A stretch of DNA of 64,000 nucleotides. Origin: Castanea sativa. Lineage: Eukaryota > Streptophyta > Magnoliopsida > Fagales > Fagaceae. The notes beneath the pieces were generated by a model. It was not told the DNA's origin, ran no database searches, and saw nothing but the letters and a program-made list of their open reading frames with translations. The stretch spans positions 3,449,501 to 3,513,500 of the forward strand of contig NC_134016.1 of NCBI RefSeq assembly GCF_040712315.1, given 5' to 3'. How positions within the stretch are numbered: the first letter of the stretch is position 1; each line of letters starts with the position of its first letter. The translations under genes and the position numbers were made by a program. Positions 32,620 through 45,588 of this stretch are shown one piece after another.

Positions 32620-33395
32620 AAATAGATTATTAAACGGGTCATATGTATTGACCTTTATATGACTTGTTAATTAAACGAGTTAAACATGTCGGGTTAGGTC
32701 TACTTGTTTAATAAACAGGTCGTGTTTGGGTTAAGGATTCCTAACAAGTTTACTAAATAGGTCGGGTTCGGGTTAACCCATATAACTGAATACTCATGGC
32801 TCGACACAACACGACACTAACCCGACCCACAAACTGGAATTGCCACCCCCAATGTTGATCTTAACCAAATTCCTGTTTTCATTGTATAACTCATTGTCTA
32901 AAAGTAGTTTAATTAAGGTAGATTCAATCCAATCTTGACCCTAATCAATTTTGGTGAAACCCAAACTCAATCATATAGGGAGGAAAAAAAAAATCAAATC
33001 TTACCCGAGATTTAAATTTTGGTCCTCTTTTTCAAGAATCGTGTCAAACCCAAACTCAGTCATGTTAAAAAAATAAAATAAAAATAAAAATAAATCTTAC
33101 CCCAAGTCAAATTTTGTTCATGTTGCCAACTCACCATCCACTTGAATAATTTTCACCCCTGTATGATTATTGTAACTTTTGATCATTCTTGTTATTATTC
33201 TATCAACCCTTTATACCTTACCTTTTTCTTTTTTCTTTTTTTGAATCAACTTTATACTTTACCTTCTTCTTTTGAGGCACTTCACATATACTTGTCTACA
33301 TCGGTTCTTTCTTTTTTTTTTTTTTCTTTTTTTTTTTTGGTGTACGTATTGAATTTTTTAAGTAATGCTAACTTCCGTGAACAATTTTATAATAA

Positions 33396-34524
33396 GCGAA
33401 TATACTATTTTGATATCTATATTTTGGAGTTACAGTTAATTTAGTCATTATATTTTTGCAATAATTAATTTGGTCTCTGTTATTTTCAACTTGTATTAAT
33501 TTGGTCCGTATTATTAACTCACATTTTCAACTTGTAATTAATTTGGGCCCTATCATTAACTCACTAATAGAAAATGCTTACGTGACAAATGGTGTGAGTA
33601 ACTGGCATACCTGTGGCTGATGTGACATTAAAATAGTAATAATAAAAAATGCCCTATCAGCATTTGAATAAACAAAAATTAAATTAACTATTTTAACGAA
33701 ATAAAAAAATTAAAAAATTAAAAACCAAAAACATGAACCCAGATGATTTTGAACGTGAACCTAGATCTGGAAATACACATCTCCGTAAACTAAACCTAGA
33801 TCTTAATTAACCACAAAAAAATAAAAATCAAACTCAAAATATCTCTATTCGTTCCCTCGCAACTTTCGCTTCATTCCACGGAGCCCAAAACCATAGCCAC
33901 AAAGCCAAAATCCCAAACTCACAATATCCCCGCTCACTTTCTCAATGCTACAGCAAAACTCTTCATCAACTTCAATTCATTACCAAAAATTTCATAAATG
34001 AAAAAATGCAAAAAAAAAAAAAAAAAATCCCTTGAATATTTTCTATCACTTTCCTTTTCATGTTCCTAACTTTGTCCCTGGAATCATTTACACATTGAGA
34101 AAAAATCGTACTAGAAAATTTTTGTTGGATTTTGTTTTTCTGTTAGTTTCATGAGAAAATCTCAAATGTTCTATGTATTTGAATTGTTTTCATTGAATTT
34201 CAGAGGGGTTTTGTGGATGGTTGAGATTTGAATAGGTCTATATCTAGGTTCACGTTCAAAATAATCTGGGTTCATGTTTTTAGTTTTTGGTTTTTAAAAT
34301 TTTTTTTTATTTCATTAAAATTGATAAATTAATTTTTGTTTATTCAAATGCTGATGGAGCATTTTTAGTATTATTTTAATGACACATTAGCGTCAAGTAT
34401 ACCAACTGTTCACACCATTTTCTATGCAAGTTGAAAATAATAGAGATTAAATTGATTGCTATAAATATGTAGGGACTAAATTGATTGTGACTCCAAAATA
34501 TAGGGACCAAAATAATGTTTTGCC
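33396..34524. mobile_element. Long-TIR element, MULE-like, copy 2
   Basis: The same element as at 20,901-21,992 in the paralogous position, with inverted end regions of some 350 bp. It is non-autonomous. Confidence 0.65.
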
Positions 34525-35553
34525 TTTATAGATATTTTTATAAACTATTGTAATAGTTAATTATTATTAGTTCTCGTTTAGGTCACTATTAACATCATTT
34601 CTTTTTATTTACCAATAATCATTCATCATGTTTGTAATTTGTAAAATAATTTGTATCTCTAGTATTTTTTTATTTTTTAGTAGCTTATTTGCATAATGTA
34701 AAGGAAAAAGTCTAATAAATCAATATTGTACTAAGAAAATATATCATACTAACCATTAAACCAATATCGATACTCCGATAAAATGTACAAGGAAAAATAT
34801 TAGATTGTACCAACCTGTACTGTGCATATTTTGATTGTTTCCGCTGATACAATAAATTTTTTTAAAAAAAAATGTTACAAATTTTATTTTTTTATATTAA
34901 AAAAGCATGTTATTTTAAATTAATATATTGGTTAATGTATTTAGGCTTATAAAATATGTGGATTTTAAACTTTTTGTTGATAAACATAAAAAGTAATGAA
35001 TTCATACTTACATAGATAAATACAAACACACACTCCGCACACGCGTGCACACACACATTAAATTATTAATTGGTATCAAAATATTTTGTTCTTCTAATGA
35101 AACCGAAACGGCCTCTTGTACGAAATTGACTCCCTCGAAAAAAAATACTTTTGGGTCAATTTCCACTTTGATCTCCATATCTTTTGAGCTCATATACTAG
35201 ATCATAATATTTGAAAATCGTTTTCAATCTAGTCTTTATCGTCATCTTACCGATAGAAATAGTATATGTAACACAAAGAGTGCACAACAGGCATGTTAGA
35301 TGCTAATAATAATAATAATAATAATAAATGTCATGTCAACCTCATTATTTAATTAAAAAGTAATTTTTCAATTTTTACGAAAAAAAACACACACACATAT
35401 GAATTAAGATCTTGGTTCATCTTGAACATCAACACACAAGAACACGAACCCACAAAATTCAACAAGAACCTCCACAACGCAACAAAATCATAACCCCAAA
35501 AACACAACAAAAACATAAACCCAAAAACACAAGAAGAAACTCCAGAACACATA

Positions 35554-35817
35554 GGGTCCGTTTGGATAGAACTTATTGCTGAAAACTGAAAACTGAAAAC
35601 ACTGTAGCAAAATAATTTTAAAATGTGTGAATAGTACCGTGGGACCTATTTTTAATGAAAAAGTTGCTGAAAAGTAAAATTTGTGGGTCCGTAAACAGTG
35701 CACGAATGCACTGTTCACAGAAGATTGGGTCAACACTTGCGGCTGGAGGAAAAAAAAAAAAAAAAAAAAAAAACAAAACAAAACGCGGACGCAGAAACGC
35801 ACTATCCAAACTCCACC
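35554..35817. mobile_element. Tourist-like MITE, 264 bp
   Basis: The termini are GGGTCCGTTTGGATAG and CTATCCAAACTCCACC, with ATA on both sides (35,551-35,553 and 35,818-35,820). The interior has tgcactgttcac and a poly-A run. The sister site near 23,028 is empty. Confidence 0.8.
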
Positions 35818-36111
35818 ATAATATTACCACCTTAGCATTTAAATGAAAAATTTCAAATAACAAAAATAAATTCAAATTCAAAATATCATCTTTTTTTTTT
35901 TTTTTTTTCCTGAGCAACCAACCACTAATAAACACAAAGAAAATATGAATACACTACAACAAACATCAACAAAATCCACATCCTGCTCCCATTTTCTATA
36001 AAGTTTTTGACAACCCACCCCCACCCCCTCCCTCTTCTATTCTTTACGTTTGTCCCCACTGAAACGTCTCTTTCTCTCATTTCACCTTCTCTCTCTTCGT
36101 ACCCTCCACGA

Positions 36112-36207
36112 ATGAGCTCAAAGAGCTTCCTCCCACAAAAGAAAGAAGATGAAGAAATCGGGTCCACTATTAGAAATAGGATCAAGGCTGCTAGGTCCAT
36201 CTTCTAA
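36112..36207 (+). CDS. Candidate 31-aa open frame, unknown
   Basis: ATG with a CT-rich leader upstream, coding for MSSKSFLPQKKEDEEIGSTI and 11 more residues, rich in charged residues. The composition looks more coding than the AT-rich surroundings. It may be the 5' exon of a host gene whose remainder is lost or unrecognised. I do not recognise it. It starts 52 bp beyond the breakpoint of the segmental duplication, so it has no paralogue in copy 1. Confidence 0.2.
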   Translation: MSSKSFLPQKKEDEEIGSTIRNRIKAARSIF

Positions 36208-39200
36208 CCCCACTGCTAGAGATCGCTTAGGTTGCTTGGATTGCTACTTTATTTTCTCTCCTTTATTTTTGCGTTGTTTTGTGTTTATGGCCTAAGCTCT
36301 TGAAATAAAATTTAGACAAAAAGTAGTGTGAGATTTATAAAGATAATTAAAGTAAAAAGCTAACTTTCAATTAGTTGCCAGATACGCATGAATGTGTCTG
36401 ATTGGGAATAATTTATTTTATTTTATTTTTAAAATTATTATAGATAAAAATTAAAAACTAAATAAAATAAGTCAATTATATATATATATATATATATTTA
36501 TTTATTTACTTAAAATACGTTAGAAAAGTTGGAATACTGTATAAGGTGGGACCCATGGGGACTAGTGAATTGAAATAAGTTAAATGAAACGTTTTATAGC
36601 AGGACCATGTAAACCATTTTTTTTAAGAGCAAAAAGCAAATAACCTCCCTATTTGTAGGTTTGAGGTCTCACCCACATCCATAGGAATGGAAATAAACAT
36701 GTCTATCTGTTAGCAAAATATGTTCAAGCTTTTGTGTTCATCAAAACATATATATATTCAAGGTGTTGGGTAGTATGTTACCTGAATTGAAGAAAACTCT
36801 TTATTTTTAAAACATATTCTCTCAAAATATGTAATTTATTTTTTGTTCATTATAATAAAATTCCAGTTTGAGTGGGAATCATGTAAAGCTTGAAGGAATT
36901 GAGTTGTGTGGCATGCTAAAATAAGTTCTCTCTTCTGCTAAAAAACTTGGGACCCCTAAATAGTAAGGACGCCCACAAACAGTAGCTCAAAATAAGCAAA
37001 TAATCAGCTCATCAGCTCATCCCAACAGTTCTTATTTAGCTTAATGGTTGAGAGGATAAAAATAAGCAGGTTCTTATGAAGCTCTAATAATCAATATAAT
37101 CCAAAATTAGCGATGTTTACCGTGATGCTGTTAAGTATTTGGAAAGTAGAGAAAGAATTGTGATGCTTTATAGTCTAGTAGCAACAAGCCAACAACCATT
37201 GTTATAAGTTTACATTTTTTTTTTTAAAAATAAATTACACTTTACCGCCCAGTGACGGCTACAGGAATTTGTTTTAGGGTAGTCATTAAAACTTAAATTA
37301 AACAAAATTTAATAAAATAAAATTTGATTATACCGATATCACAAACAAGCACAAATACATAAATCTTTAAAATTTTATTCTACGAGTTTTCATATTTTGA
37401 AATTGATGTATGATAATTTCGTTATCAATTCTATCAACTGTATCATTTTCAATGTATACAATCAAACAAACATTAAACTACTAATATTCCATTCAATTAC
37501 AAACATCTTGCCTAATAAGTAACAATATCAACAGAGTACATCATCTTTTTTTATGATCTATTCCAACCAATTTTTGTATTCTTTAAACTAATTAGTATTA
37601 AATCAACACAATGCTCCGTTAATTTCTTTTTTAGGAAAATCATGGCCAAGAAGTTGACAAAAACTTCTTTGTAAATATGCTCTTCTTATTTCAACCTAAT
37701 CATTAGGATAAAAAAATGAGACATTTTCTCATAGCCTATGATCTGAAAGAAAATTATTAAAGTCAACACAGTTTTGCTTAGAATATTAATATTGCAATAA
37801 AAGTGATTTCTTTATAAGAAATTTATTCATGGTGCAAAATAATAAAGGGTAAACTATAAGTTCATTCAATATACCCAATTTAGGCATTCAACTGTTATAT
37901 AAATCATATTCAATAAGATATTTAGACATTACTTAATTTAGTGTATATGCATATGTACAAAATATATCATATAAATTCAACAAATTCAGCTAAAGAATAA
38001 AATAAACACTAATAGACTAGTCATTGAAAATGCATGTCTTTTGAAACACAATTTAAAAATCACAATTTAGATGAAATCTCTTCTCTCGCAAATAGGAGAG
38101 CAATCAAGTCAGCAAGACTAGAAACAGTAGCATTATAAATATTTCAATGTAAAATTGATGGGTAATTGAGAAGTCAGTGGGTGGTTGGGATAGATAATGA
38201 AATGAATTGGACTTTATCACTTGATTTTATTTTGGCTCAAGGCACAAAGCATATCCATCCATAATACATGGTTCAAGCGAGGATGAAGTTTGTCCTCTTG
38301 AAACAACAATTTTATTATTATTTTTTCAATTTGTATTAAATTTTTTGATATAAAAGTATTAAAAACCTCATAGATTCACTTCAAAAAAAAAAAAAAAAAA
38401 TTGTTTGGTCACTTGATGTGATACTGATTACAAGTCTCTTGTAGTTTGTACTATAATTATTGATACATTGTCAATAGCTTATTAGCATTATTTGAACAAT
38501 AGGGACAAACTGGGATTCTTAAAACATTTTTCCTTCTTTCAATTATTACGCTCTGCATAGATGTTAGAAGCATTACTTTCCCATAAAAAAAAAAAAAGAA
38601 ACAAAAAAAAAAAGCGATACTTTGTCAAATGGATCCAAAACATTTTCTTAAAATAACCACAAAAAACAAAAGGGGTACTAACATTTGATTTGGGCTTTTG
38701 GGCTCAATTTGGGTAATTTTTTAGAAGTATTACGTTCTCAATATTTTCACGATACTTTTATAATAAATCCTAGATGAGTAGTTTTTACTAGTTCTAATTT
38801 GAACCTACCATAGAAATCGCTTTTTTGTCTACCAATAACAGCTAGTAACAACTTACTACTTAAGATTTATTTGTGAAACTATTGTGAAAATGTTGTATAA
38901 ATTGCATTTTTTGAAATTCTTTGGTTCAACCTTCAATGGACCAAAATTTTGGAAAGCTCAAATTTTATTTTGAATGGACTCAAAATTTTTATTTAGGGTA
39001 TTCAAGTTTTTTTCAGGTAGGTCAACAACCCATATTAATTTAAAATTAAAATTTTTTAAGGTATTAAAAAAAAAAATCAATTCAAGGTTGTCATGTGACC
39101 ACCTTGAGTAACATGTAAAGTTGTCATTCTTACCACCTCAATCTATATCTCATATTATACTTTGTACCATCAACTAGTTAAATGTATATTTTGCATCATA

Positions 39201-39539
39201 AATTATGACCCTTATTATACTTTGCACCCTAATAACAAGTTTGATGTTAATTTGGACGAAAATCCAAAATTTAGGATATAAAGTATAATTAGGAATATAA
39301 TTTAAGGTAGTAAAATATAATTTTTTTTTATTATAAAAAATTGAGAAGAAGGACAATTGAGTTTTTTGCGTGGTGTAATTTTTAATTTATTTTTCAACTG
39401 TTTTTATAGGAGAGAAAAAATCTTTAAGATATAGGGCATTGTACCTAATGTAATAAACGTAGTATTGGGTGCAATTAAAAGAAGTTAAAACAAATTTCAC
39501 AAAAAAAGCTAAAAAATTAGAATTAAAAAGTAGAAGTAG
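36208..39539. other. AT-rich intergenic stretch
   Basis: I see no gene. A (TA)n run lies at 36,477-36,496. About 37,120-37,165 (gttaagtatttggaaagtag) repeats the NLR leader seen at 14,370-14,400 and 26,465-26,490, with no coding sequence next to it. 36,300-36,400 is similar to 41,225-41,330, part of the dispersed NLR-flank unit. Confidence 0.5.
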
Positions 39540-39542
39540 TAA

Positions 39543-39692
39543 TGGTCCGTTTAGTACATGTGTTTAAAAACTAAAAATTGTTATTTAAAAATATTTGTGA
39601 AAATACAAATAGATAAAAAAAATATATAAAAATACGTAAAATATTGTTTAAAAACTGAAAATAGTTGTTTGAAATGACCAACCAAACACCCC
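39543..39692. mobile_element. Tourist-like MITE, about 150 bp
   Basis: The termini are TGGTCCGTTTAGTACATG and CCAACCAAACACCCC, with TAA flanks at 39,540-39,542 and 39,693-39,695. The interior is AT-rich. Confidence 0.62.
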
Positions 39693-41350
39693 TAAAAGTC
39701 TCGAGGGCAAACTGTGCCAGGTGCGATGACCTAGCAATTGCACACTATCCAAATCCAAAAATCTCACCTTCATTATTACAAATTCTGACCACTGTTGGTT
39801 TTCAGTTTTACACTCCTTTTTAGGTATTTCACAGTTCATTTGCAATTGTATTCCACCGGTTTCAAAGTCTCATTGATGGTACACTGTGCATAAGTCACTT
39901 TCTGTTTCTCTTCTCGTCTTCTAGGAAATTGCTTGTTTGGCTAAGTTCTTTGAATACCACTTGGAACAATATTGATCTTTTAAAAATTTGTATATTATAT
40001 TAATTAAACGATTAATTTATCTTTAATGTTTTAGAGAGGGAAAAAAAAAGCCTTTAGAGCATCAAGCCAGTGCTCCTAAAATCTTCTAAAATGCAAAAAA
40101 ACGATGTGGCGTAAAAATGCGTAAATATACACCTATGAACAGTAACTGTGTATATATATACGGTTATTGTTCATGTGTAAAAGATTTTTTTTTTCTTTTT
40201 TTTTTCTCTCCTCTATCAAACTACTTTTCTTCCCAAACCTTTACAACAACCTAGCGCACCAGAATAAGAAGGAAGAAGAAAATAACCACCAACCACCAAA
40301 TCTAGCGCCACCACCAAACTCCGCATCCTAGCACAGAAAATTAACCAAAAATCAACAGAAAATTAACCAAAAATTAACAAAAAATTAACCCAAAATCAAC
40401 GGAAAAACAATTAGAAAATCCAACTCAAAATCAAGACAAATCCAACTCAAAATCATTCAAAACTCACCGGTAAACCCAACCCAAAAACAGTTCAAACCCA
40501 CTAAAAAACCTAGCCCAAACCATACTCAACGGAAAACTCACGTGAAATGCCTAACAGAGCTAGATCTGCCGCTCGATCTGCTGCCACTGCTGCCGCCCGA
40601 TTTGCTGCCGCTAGATCTTCCATTGCTGTCGTCAGTTGGGGGTGGAAGGCGAAGGGTTGGTGGTGGAGGAGAGAGGAAGGGGCAAAGGAAAGAGGGAGGC
40701 CGAATCGGTGGAGGGCTGAGCCGGCGAAACGGATAAAGTATTAATAAATAATAATAATAAAAAACAATAAATAATATTATTTAATTAGAATAGATGTGTA
40801 AAATAGATAAACTGATGTGGGTGTTTTGAAATTGTGATAGTGTAAAATAGAAAAAGTAGGTTTTTAGTGTAAAATAGACGGAAATTTTCAAACGGACTGA
40901 TGTGGTTGCTCTAATGGGTCGATGATGATCTAAACTAAATTCCTATCATATGTGTCTAAGAGTAATGACTTTTTTGATCAAGGTAATTCAATCCAATCTT
41001 GACCCTAATCAATTTTAGGCGGAAACCCAAATTCAATTGTGTTGGGAGAAAAAAAAAATCAAATCTTGTCCGAGGTGTAGTTTATTTGCATAATCCAAAA
41101 ATTTCAAAATTACTTATTTTCAGTAATTTATTTGCATAATGTGAAATACAAAGTTAAAAGCTAAATATAAAAAACCCCCCAAAAAAAAGAAGAAGTTAAA
41201 AGCTAACTTATTTTTGAAATACTAAAACTTAAATTATTTGGAATAAAATTTGAGACAAAAAATAGTTTGAGATTTATAAACAATAAATAATTTTAACAAA
41301 AACTAGTTTTTAATTGGTTGCCAAATATACACACAATCTACATGGTTGTC
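39693..41350. repeat. Partial copy of the NLR-flank unit, interrupted by a TIR element
   Basis: 39,760-40,040 and 40,920-41,350 match the same dispersed unit as 26,560-27,130. Between them sits the element at 40,057-40,911. Confidence 0.55.
40057..40911. mobile_element. TIR element (GAGC ends), 855 bp
   Basis: It starts GAGCATCAAGCCAGTGCTCC and ends GGACTGATGTGGTTGCTC, partly inverted, next to TA on both sides. It interrupts the otherwise continuous NLR-flank unit. Its GC-rich patch at 40,550-40,740 gives Arg/Ala-rich frames that I do not take as a gene. Confidence 0.55.
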
Positions 41351-42582
41351 ATGCAGCTTTATTAATCATATTTTATCATTACCACCTTTAAGTAAAAGCC
41401 AACCAAATAATAGGATGTTGTATATTACGCACTCTTATACACAACCATATATACACCATTTTTGCACAAAAATTATGGTTTTTTAAGTTAAAAATAATGA
41501 CTTCAAGTCATTCAAAAAGTGTATGTGTTAATGTGAGACTATCCTTTAAGCGTATTGATTTGAGGAGTTGTTTTAGTGTATGTTTTTGAGAGTTTGTGAG
41601 CATGGGTGTACTGTAATCCTTATTATTGATAATAGACTTTTTTGTGAACTTTGCCTAATGATGCAAGTATAGAGTTTGTTGAACTATACAATTTTCTATT
41701 TGGTGTAGCCTAGATTTTATTATTATGCGTGTTTGTCACCAAACTTGAAATAAGGAGTTTGTCACGTTAGAAAAAAAAAAAAAAAAAAACGAAAAGAAAT
41801 AAATAATTGGATCAACCAAAACACATGCTACCAATATCTTTAATAACCAATGTTGGGTCTACAGTTTCCGTTGGCAAACTGTGAACAAATTGTTCAAGAT
41901 TGAAGCAATATCAAGAATCAAGATCAGGGTGTTGAAGTTGCTTTCCAAAAGATCATAGTGTTACGTACTTAAAAGTTGTGGACAGGAGGAATTTTGCATG
42001 TATGAGATTCCATAGCTGAAGAGTGTATGGATTAAAAGTTACATCGAATGGTTTACATAAATGATACAACTTCTAGACACATCTTGTATAAGCTCCTTGG
42101 CCACACTGGATCAGTCAACGAGTGTGTTTTTCATCCTAGTGAACCTAATGTTGGATCTTGCAATTAATAATGATAAACATATTTATTTTGGAGATATTTG
42201 AGAATCAAATTTGAAGAAATTACACCTTTAGTCACATTTTTTTTTTCCAGCAAATTGCTGGCCTTTCAAGTGCTCTTCAAAGACTTAAAAAAGCTATATC
42301 TCTATTGAAGTTCTTCAAGTGGAATGTTGGCATCTTTACTGGCAGTATAGAAGATTATGTTCCATTTTGGAATATTGTTGTTACATGTATTTTAGCATTT
42401 GTAAATGCATCTAGGGTTATATGCGCCCTCGATCCCCTCACCAAATTCTCTCTCTATTTTTTTTTTCCAGTCAAATCCTGATATTGAGAGGAATTTTTGT
42501 AGAAAATTGTTGGTATCTATGACTGATATTGAGGGGAATTTTATAGAAAATTCTTGATATCTATAATGATAAGAGGATGTTA
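41351..42582. other. Intergenic stretch, nothing recognised
   Basis: No gene or element is supported. A pair of similar segments with gatattgaggggaatttt (about 42,480 and 42,525) suggests a small local duplication. Confidence 0.4.
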
Positions 42583-43172
42583 GGGTCTGTTTGGTTGGAG
42601 GTATAGAAAAGTGAAGGGATTGAAGATATTTTAGTTTTTCCTTATGGTGTTTGTTTGAGGGTAGAAAACTCTTTTATTTGGTTGAGAAGATAAATATGAT
42701 GATAGGAAACAAAGTTTGTGTAAATTTACTATTATGTCCTTATTAGATAAAACAAAAAAGTAACTACATTATATTTTTTTTGATAAAATTTTATAAAGAA
42801 AACACAAGAAATTCAAGACCCAAAACTGACAAGAAAAGTCACAAATGAGCACAGAAGAAGAGAGAAGAGAGAAAAAAAAAAAAAATGAGACAACATAAGA
42901 AAAAGACACGAAAGAGAAGAAGGTAAAGAGTTAAAAAAAAAAAAAAATGAACATGCTGGGGTAATATTGTCAGGAATAACAAAGAGCTTCTGTTCATTGT
43001 TTTTCATCCTATTTTCTTTCCAAATTAGAGAGATAGAGTTTAGTTGGGATTGGAGAGAAAATTATTGGGCCCCATCATTTTCTTTCTCCTTTTCCTCTCC
43101 AACCAAATACACATTTCATTTATATTCTCTTCTCCATTTTCTATCCCTCCTTCACCCAAACCAAACACATTC
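42583..43172. mobile_element. Tourist-like element, 590 bp
   Basis: The termini are GGGTCTGTTTGGTTGG and CCAAACCAAACACATTC, with TTA at 42,580-42,582 and 43,173-43,175. The internal arms are purine-rich and pyrimidine-rich complements. Confidence 0.75.
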
Positions 43173-44386
43173 TTAGTACCACTCACTAATTAAATGATGG
43201 CCATGCTTTCAAACCTGAATACTTAAAAAAAAGGTGAATGATCTTATGTGATCGATGGAAATATGAGGATTATGGTAATATATTATGCTCAATAGTTGAT
43301 GGCATGAGTTGAGTACTTGAAGTATTGCCCTACGTAACCAAATATGGATTTTATTTCCTTTAATTCTTATGCTCGCTGGAAACAAATCGGTACACCAGTA
43401 GCAAATTGGTGCAATGCATGCAAACGTATCAATCTATATGTATATATAAAGAATTTCTTTTAATTTGTTCTCAATAACCTATTTGGTCCTACCAAAAACC
43501 TTGTAGATCAAATCTCTTTCCTCTGTCATAATTATCAAATTATCAAAAAATAACCTATTGATCTAAATACTTTGTACGTATTTATTGCATGGATGCTATA
43601 AAAATTTGAAATGTTATTCAAATATGTATTCTCAAGCCATACGGTGATACAACTGCCTTCAATTATTTCTTATTTTTCACTAGTTTTCAATTTTCATTTG
43701 CAAAATAAATTTGTAAATAATAAAAAAAAGAAGAAAAGAAAGTGCCTACAAACATCTAGCATCGAATGATATTAAAGTACTTTCAATAACCATTAAACTT
43801 CTAATATATTGTATTGCTATATTTTCTTCACTTCCTTTAAAACGCTTCACTAGTAACCAACTATGAAAAATGGAATCACCGATTTTCTAGCTTCCAAAAT
43901 TCTTAAAAGAATCTTAGCTAAATTAAAATAAATGATTACAAAATGATGCTTCAATTTTAATTTGGATTGATGGATGTTAGTGGCAAATTTTCGGACAACA
44001 AATTCAACCTTAATAAGCCCATCACTCCAGCCCACTAGCCTTGAGAGTAATTAGGGGAAACTGTTTTGTCCGGACTGACAAATTAACTCCTAAGGCCCAT
44101 AAATTTTACTAGTTAAAAGAACCCAGGTTTGAGCACATACATATTCAGCCCAGGCTTATTACACCCACTTGTCTAGAAAACCAGCCCATGGAAAGCCACT
44201 GACGATGTCACGAGTTAGTTGAAGTGCACAAGAATGTGATAGCTAAAATTAAATCCCAAGGAACCAGCTAGCGAGGCCGATGAACTTGGGCTTATTCAGT
44301 ATACGGGAAAAGCCTCAGACAAGCCCTACGAATGCTAAGTGCCAAAGCCCATCCAAATGGGCAGTAGGACCACAGGACACTGCTAA
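43173..44386. other. Intergenic stretch, nothing recognised
   Basis: No gene. 44,000-44,380 is less AT-rich with repeated gcccat / gcccag words and may be a degraded LTR, but I see no matching second LTR. Confidence 0.35.
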
Positions 44387-45588
44387 GAGCCTCTCCAATG
44401 GATTAGCTCAAGTCATTTTTTGGAGACCAAACCCAAAAAATCAACTCTAATAGATTCTCTAAAAGCAAAACTTTTTCAATTGTTTTTTGAAATTGCTACA
44501 GTAGTTCTCTTGATATAGATAACACTGTGGCAATTCCAAACCATTTTTCTCACTTAAAATAATCATTTGGTTGAATTAAAAAAGATTTTTTCCTCTTTCC
44601 TCACTTTCTCTTTCTTCCTCACTCTCTTTCTCTCTTCTTTATCTCAACGGCTACAAAATGCAGAACAAAATCCAAACACGAAAACAATTTTTTCTCGTAA
44701 ACCAAATGAAATCAGAACAATGAAAAAAGAAAAAAGAAAAAGAGAGAGACCCATTTAGTTTTTCATATTATGAACTTTGGTCTATGATAATCCGTGGAGT
44801 TGTAAAATTATGCAAGAGTGAGAAATTAATTATGTACTGTCAAGAGTAAAAGAAGTAGAAAAACAAGAACAAAAGTGTAGATAGAGGGAGGAGAAAGAGA
44901 GAGAAAGAGCTGGGTGTTCTGGAGTGAGGTAGAAAAACAAAAACATAAGTGAAAAAAGTGAACATAAAGAGAGGAGTGGTTATATGTGTGTGGAGGAGAA
45001 AGAAAGAAGAGACGTATGAAAGAAAAAAATAAAGAGAAAAAGGAAAAATAAAATAAAGAAATAAGAAATTAAAATTAAGAAATGTTGTCACAAAATTTTT
45101 GCAATAAATTTTAAGTAAAAAATTGTTATTAGCTAATATTGGCAAGTAAAAAATAATTTCAGTGATATATTTAAATTAAAATTAGTAACAACTTATCACA
45201 TATGATTTTTTTGTGAAAATATTTAAAAAATGTTGTTAACGTAAAACTTCTTAATAAAACTAGATTAATCTTACAACTCACTTTATTGTTGTAACAACTG
45301 CTCAATAATATTTGTTAAAAAAAACATTATTGGAAAATTTAAAAATATTATCGTTGGAAGATTAAAAATTATAAATATTGAGAATTTAAAAAATATAACC
45401 ATTATGAATGAATGAATGAAGATTAAAAAAATAATAAAGAAATAATGAATAAATAATATTTTAATGGGATAAAAAAAGATAGAAAATCTATTAGAAAATG
45501 TATTGGAAAAAGTAAGTAAGTAAAAGGTAAAAATTACTGTTTATTTTCTAAACAGAACAAAAATTTGAAAAATTTGCTGAAAATGCTC
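44387..45588. mobile_element. TIR element (GAGC ends), 1.2 kb
   Basis: It starts GAGCCTCTCCAATGG and ends TTTGCTGAAAATGCTC, approximately inverted, with TAA on both sides (44,384-44,386 and 45,589-45,591). The interior is AT-rich with pyrimidine-rich and purine-rich arms and no gene. Confidence 0.55.

Larger units (their letters stand above)
30520..36060. repeat. Large segmental duplication, copy 2
   Basis: Collinear with 17,640-23,270. It contains four insertions absent from copy 1 (30,722-31,291, 31,774-32,049, 32,434-32,619 and 35,554-35,817) and lacks the TRIM of copy 1. Copy 1 breaks off at 23,270, just after tttgtccccactgaa, while copy 2 continues into 36,060 onwards. Confidence 0.82.

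Noticed and set aside
35488..36200. Phe/Leu-rich minus-strand frames
   Set aside because: They derive from poly-A/T runs in a MITE and its flank and are not conserved with 22,860-23,133.
40542..40744. Arg/Ala/Pro-rich overlapping frames
   Set aside because: They come from a GC-rich low-complexity patch in a TIR element, with several overlapping frames of equal length and no conserved domain.
44000..44380. Possible solo LTR
   Set aside because: There are no clear TG…CA ends, no target-site duplication and no partner LTR in the window.
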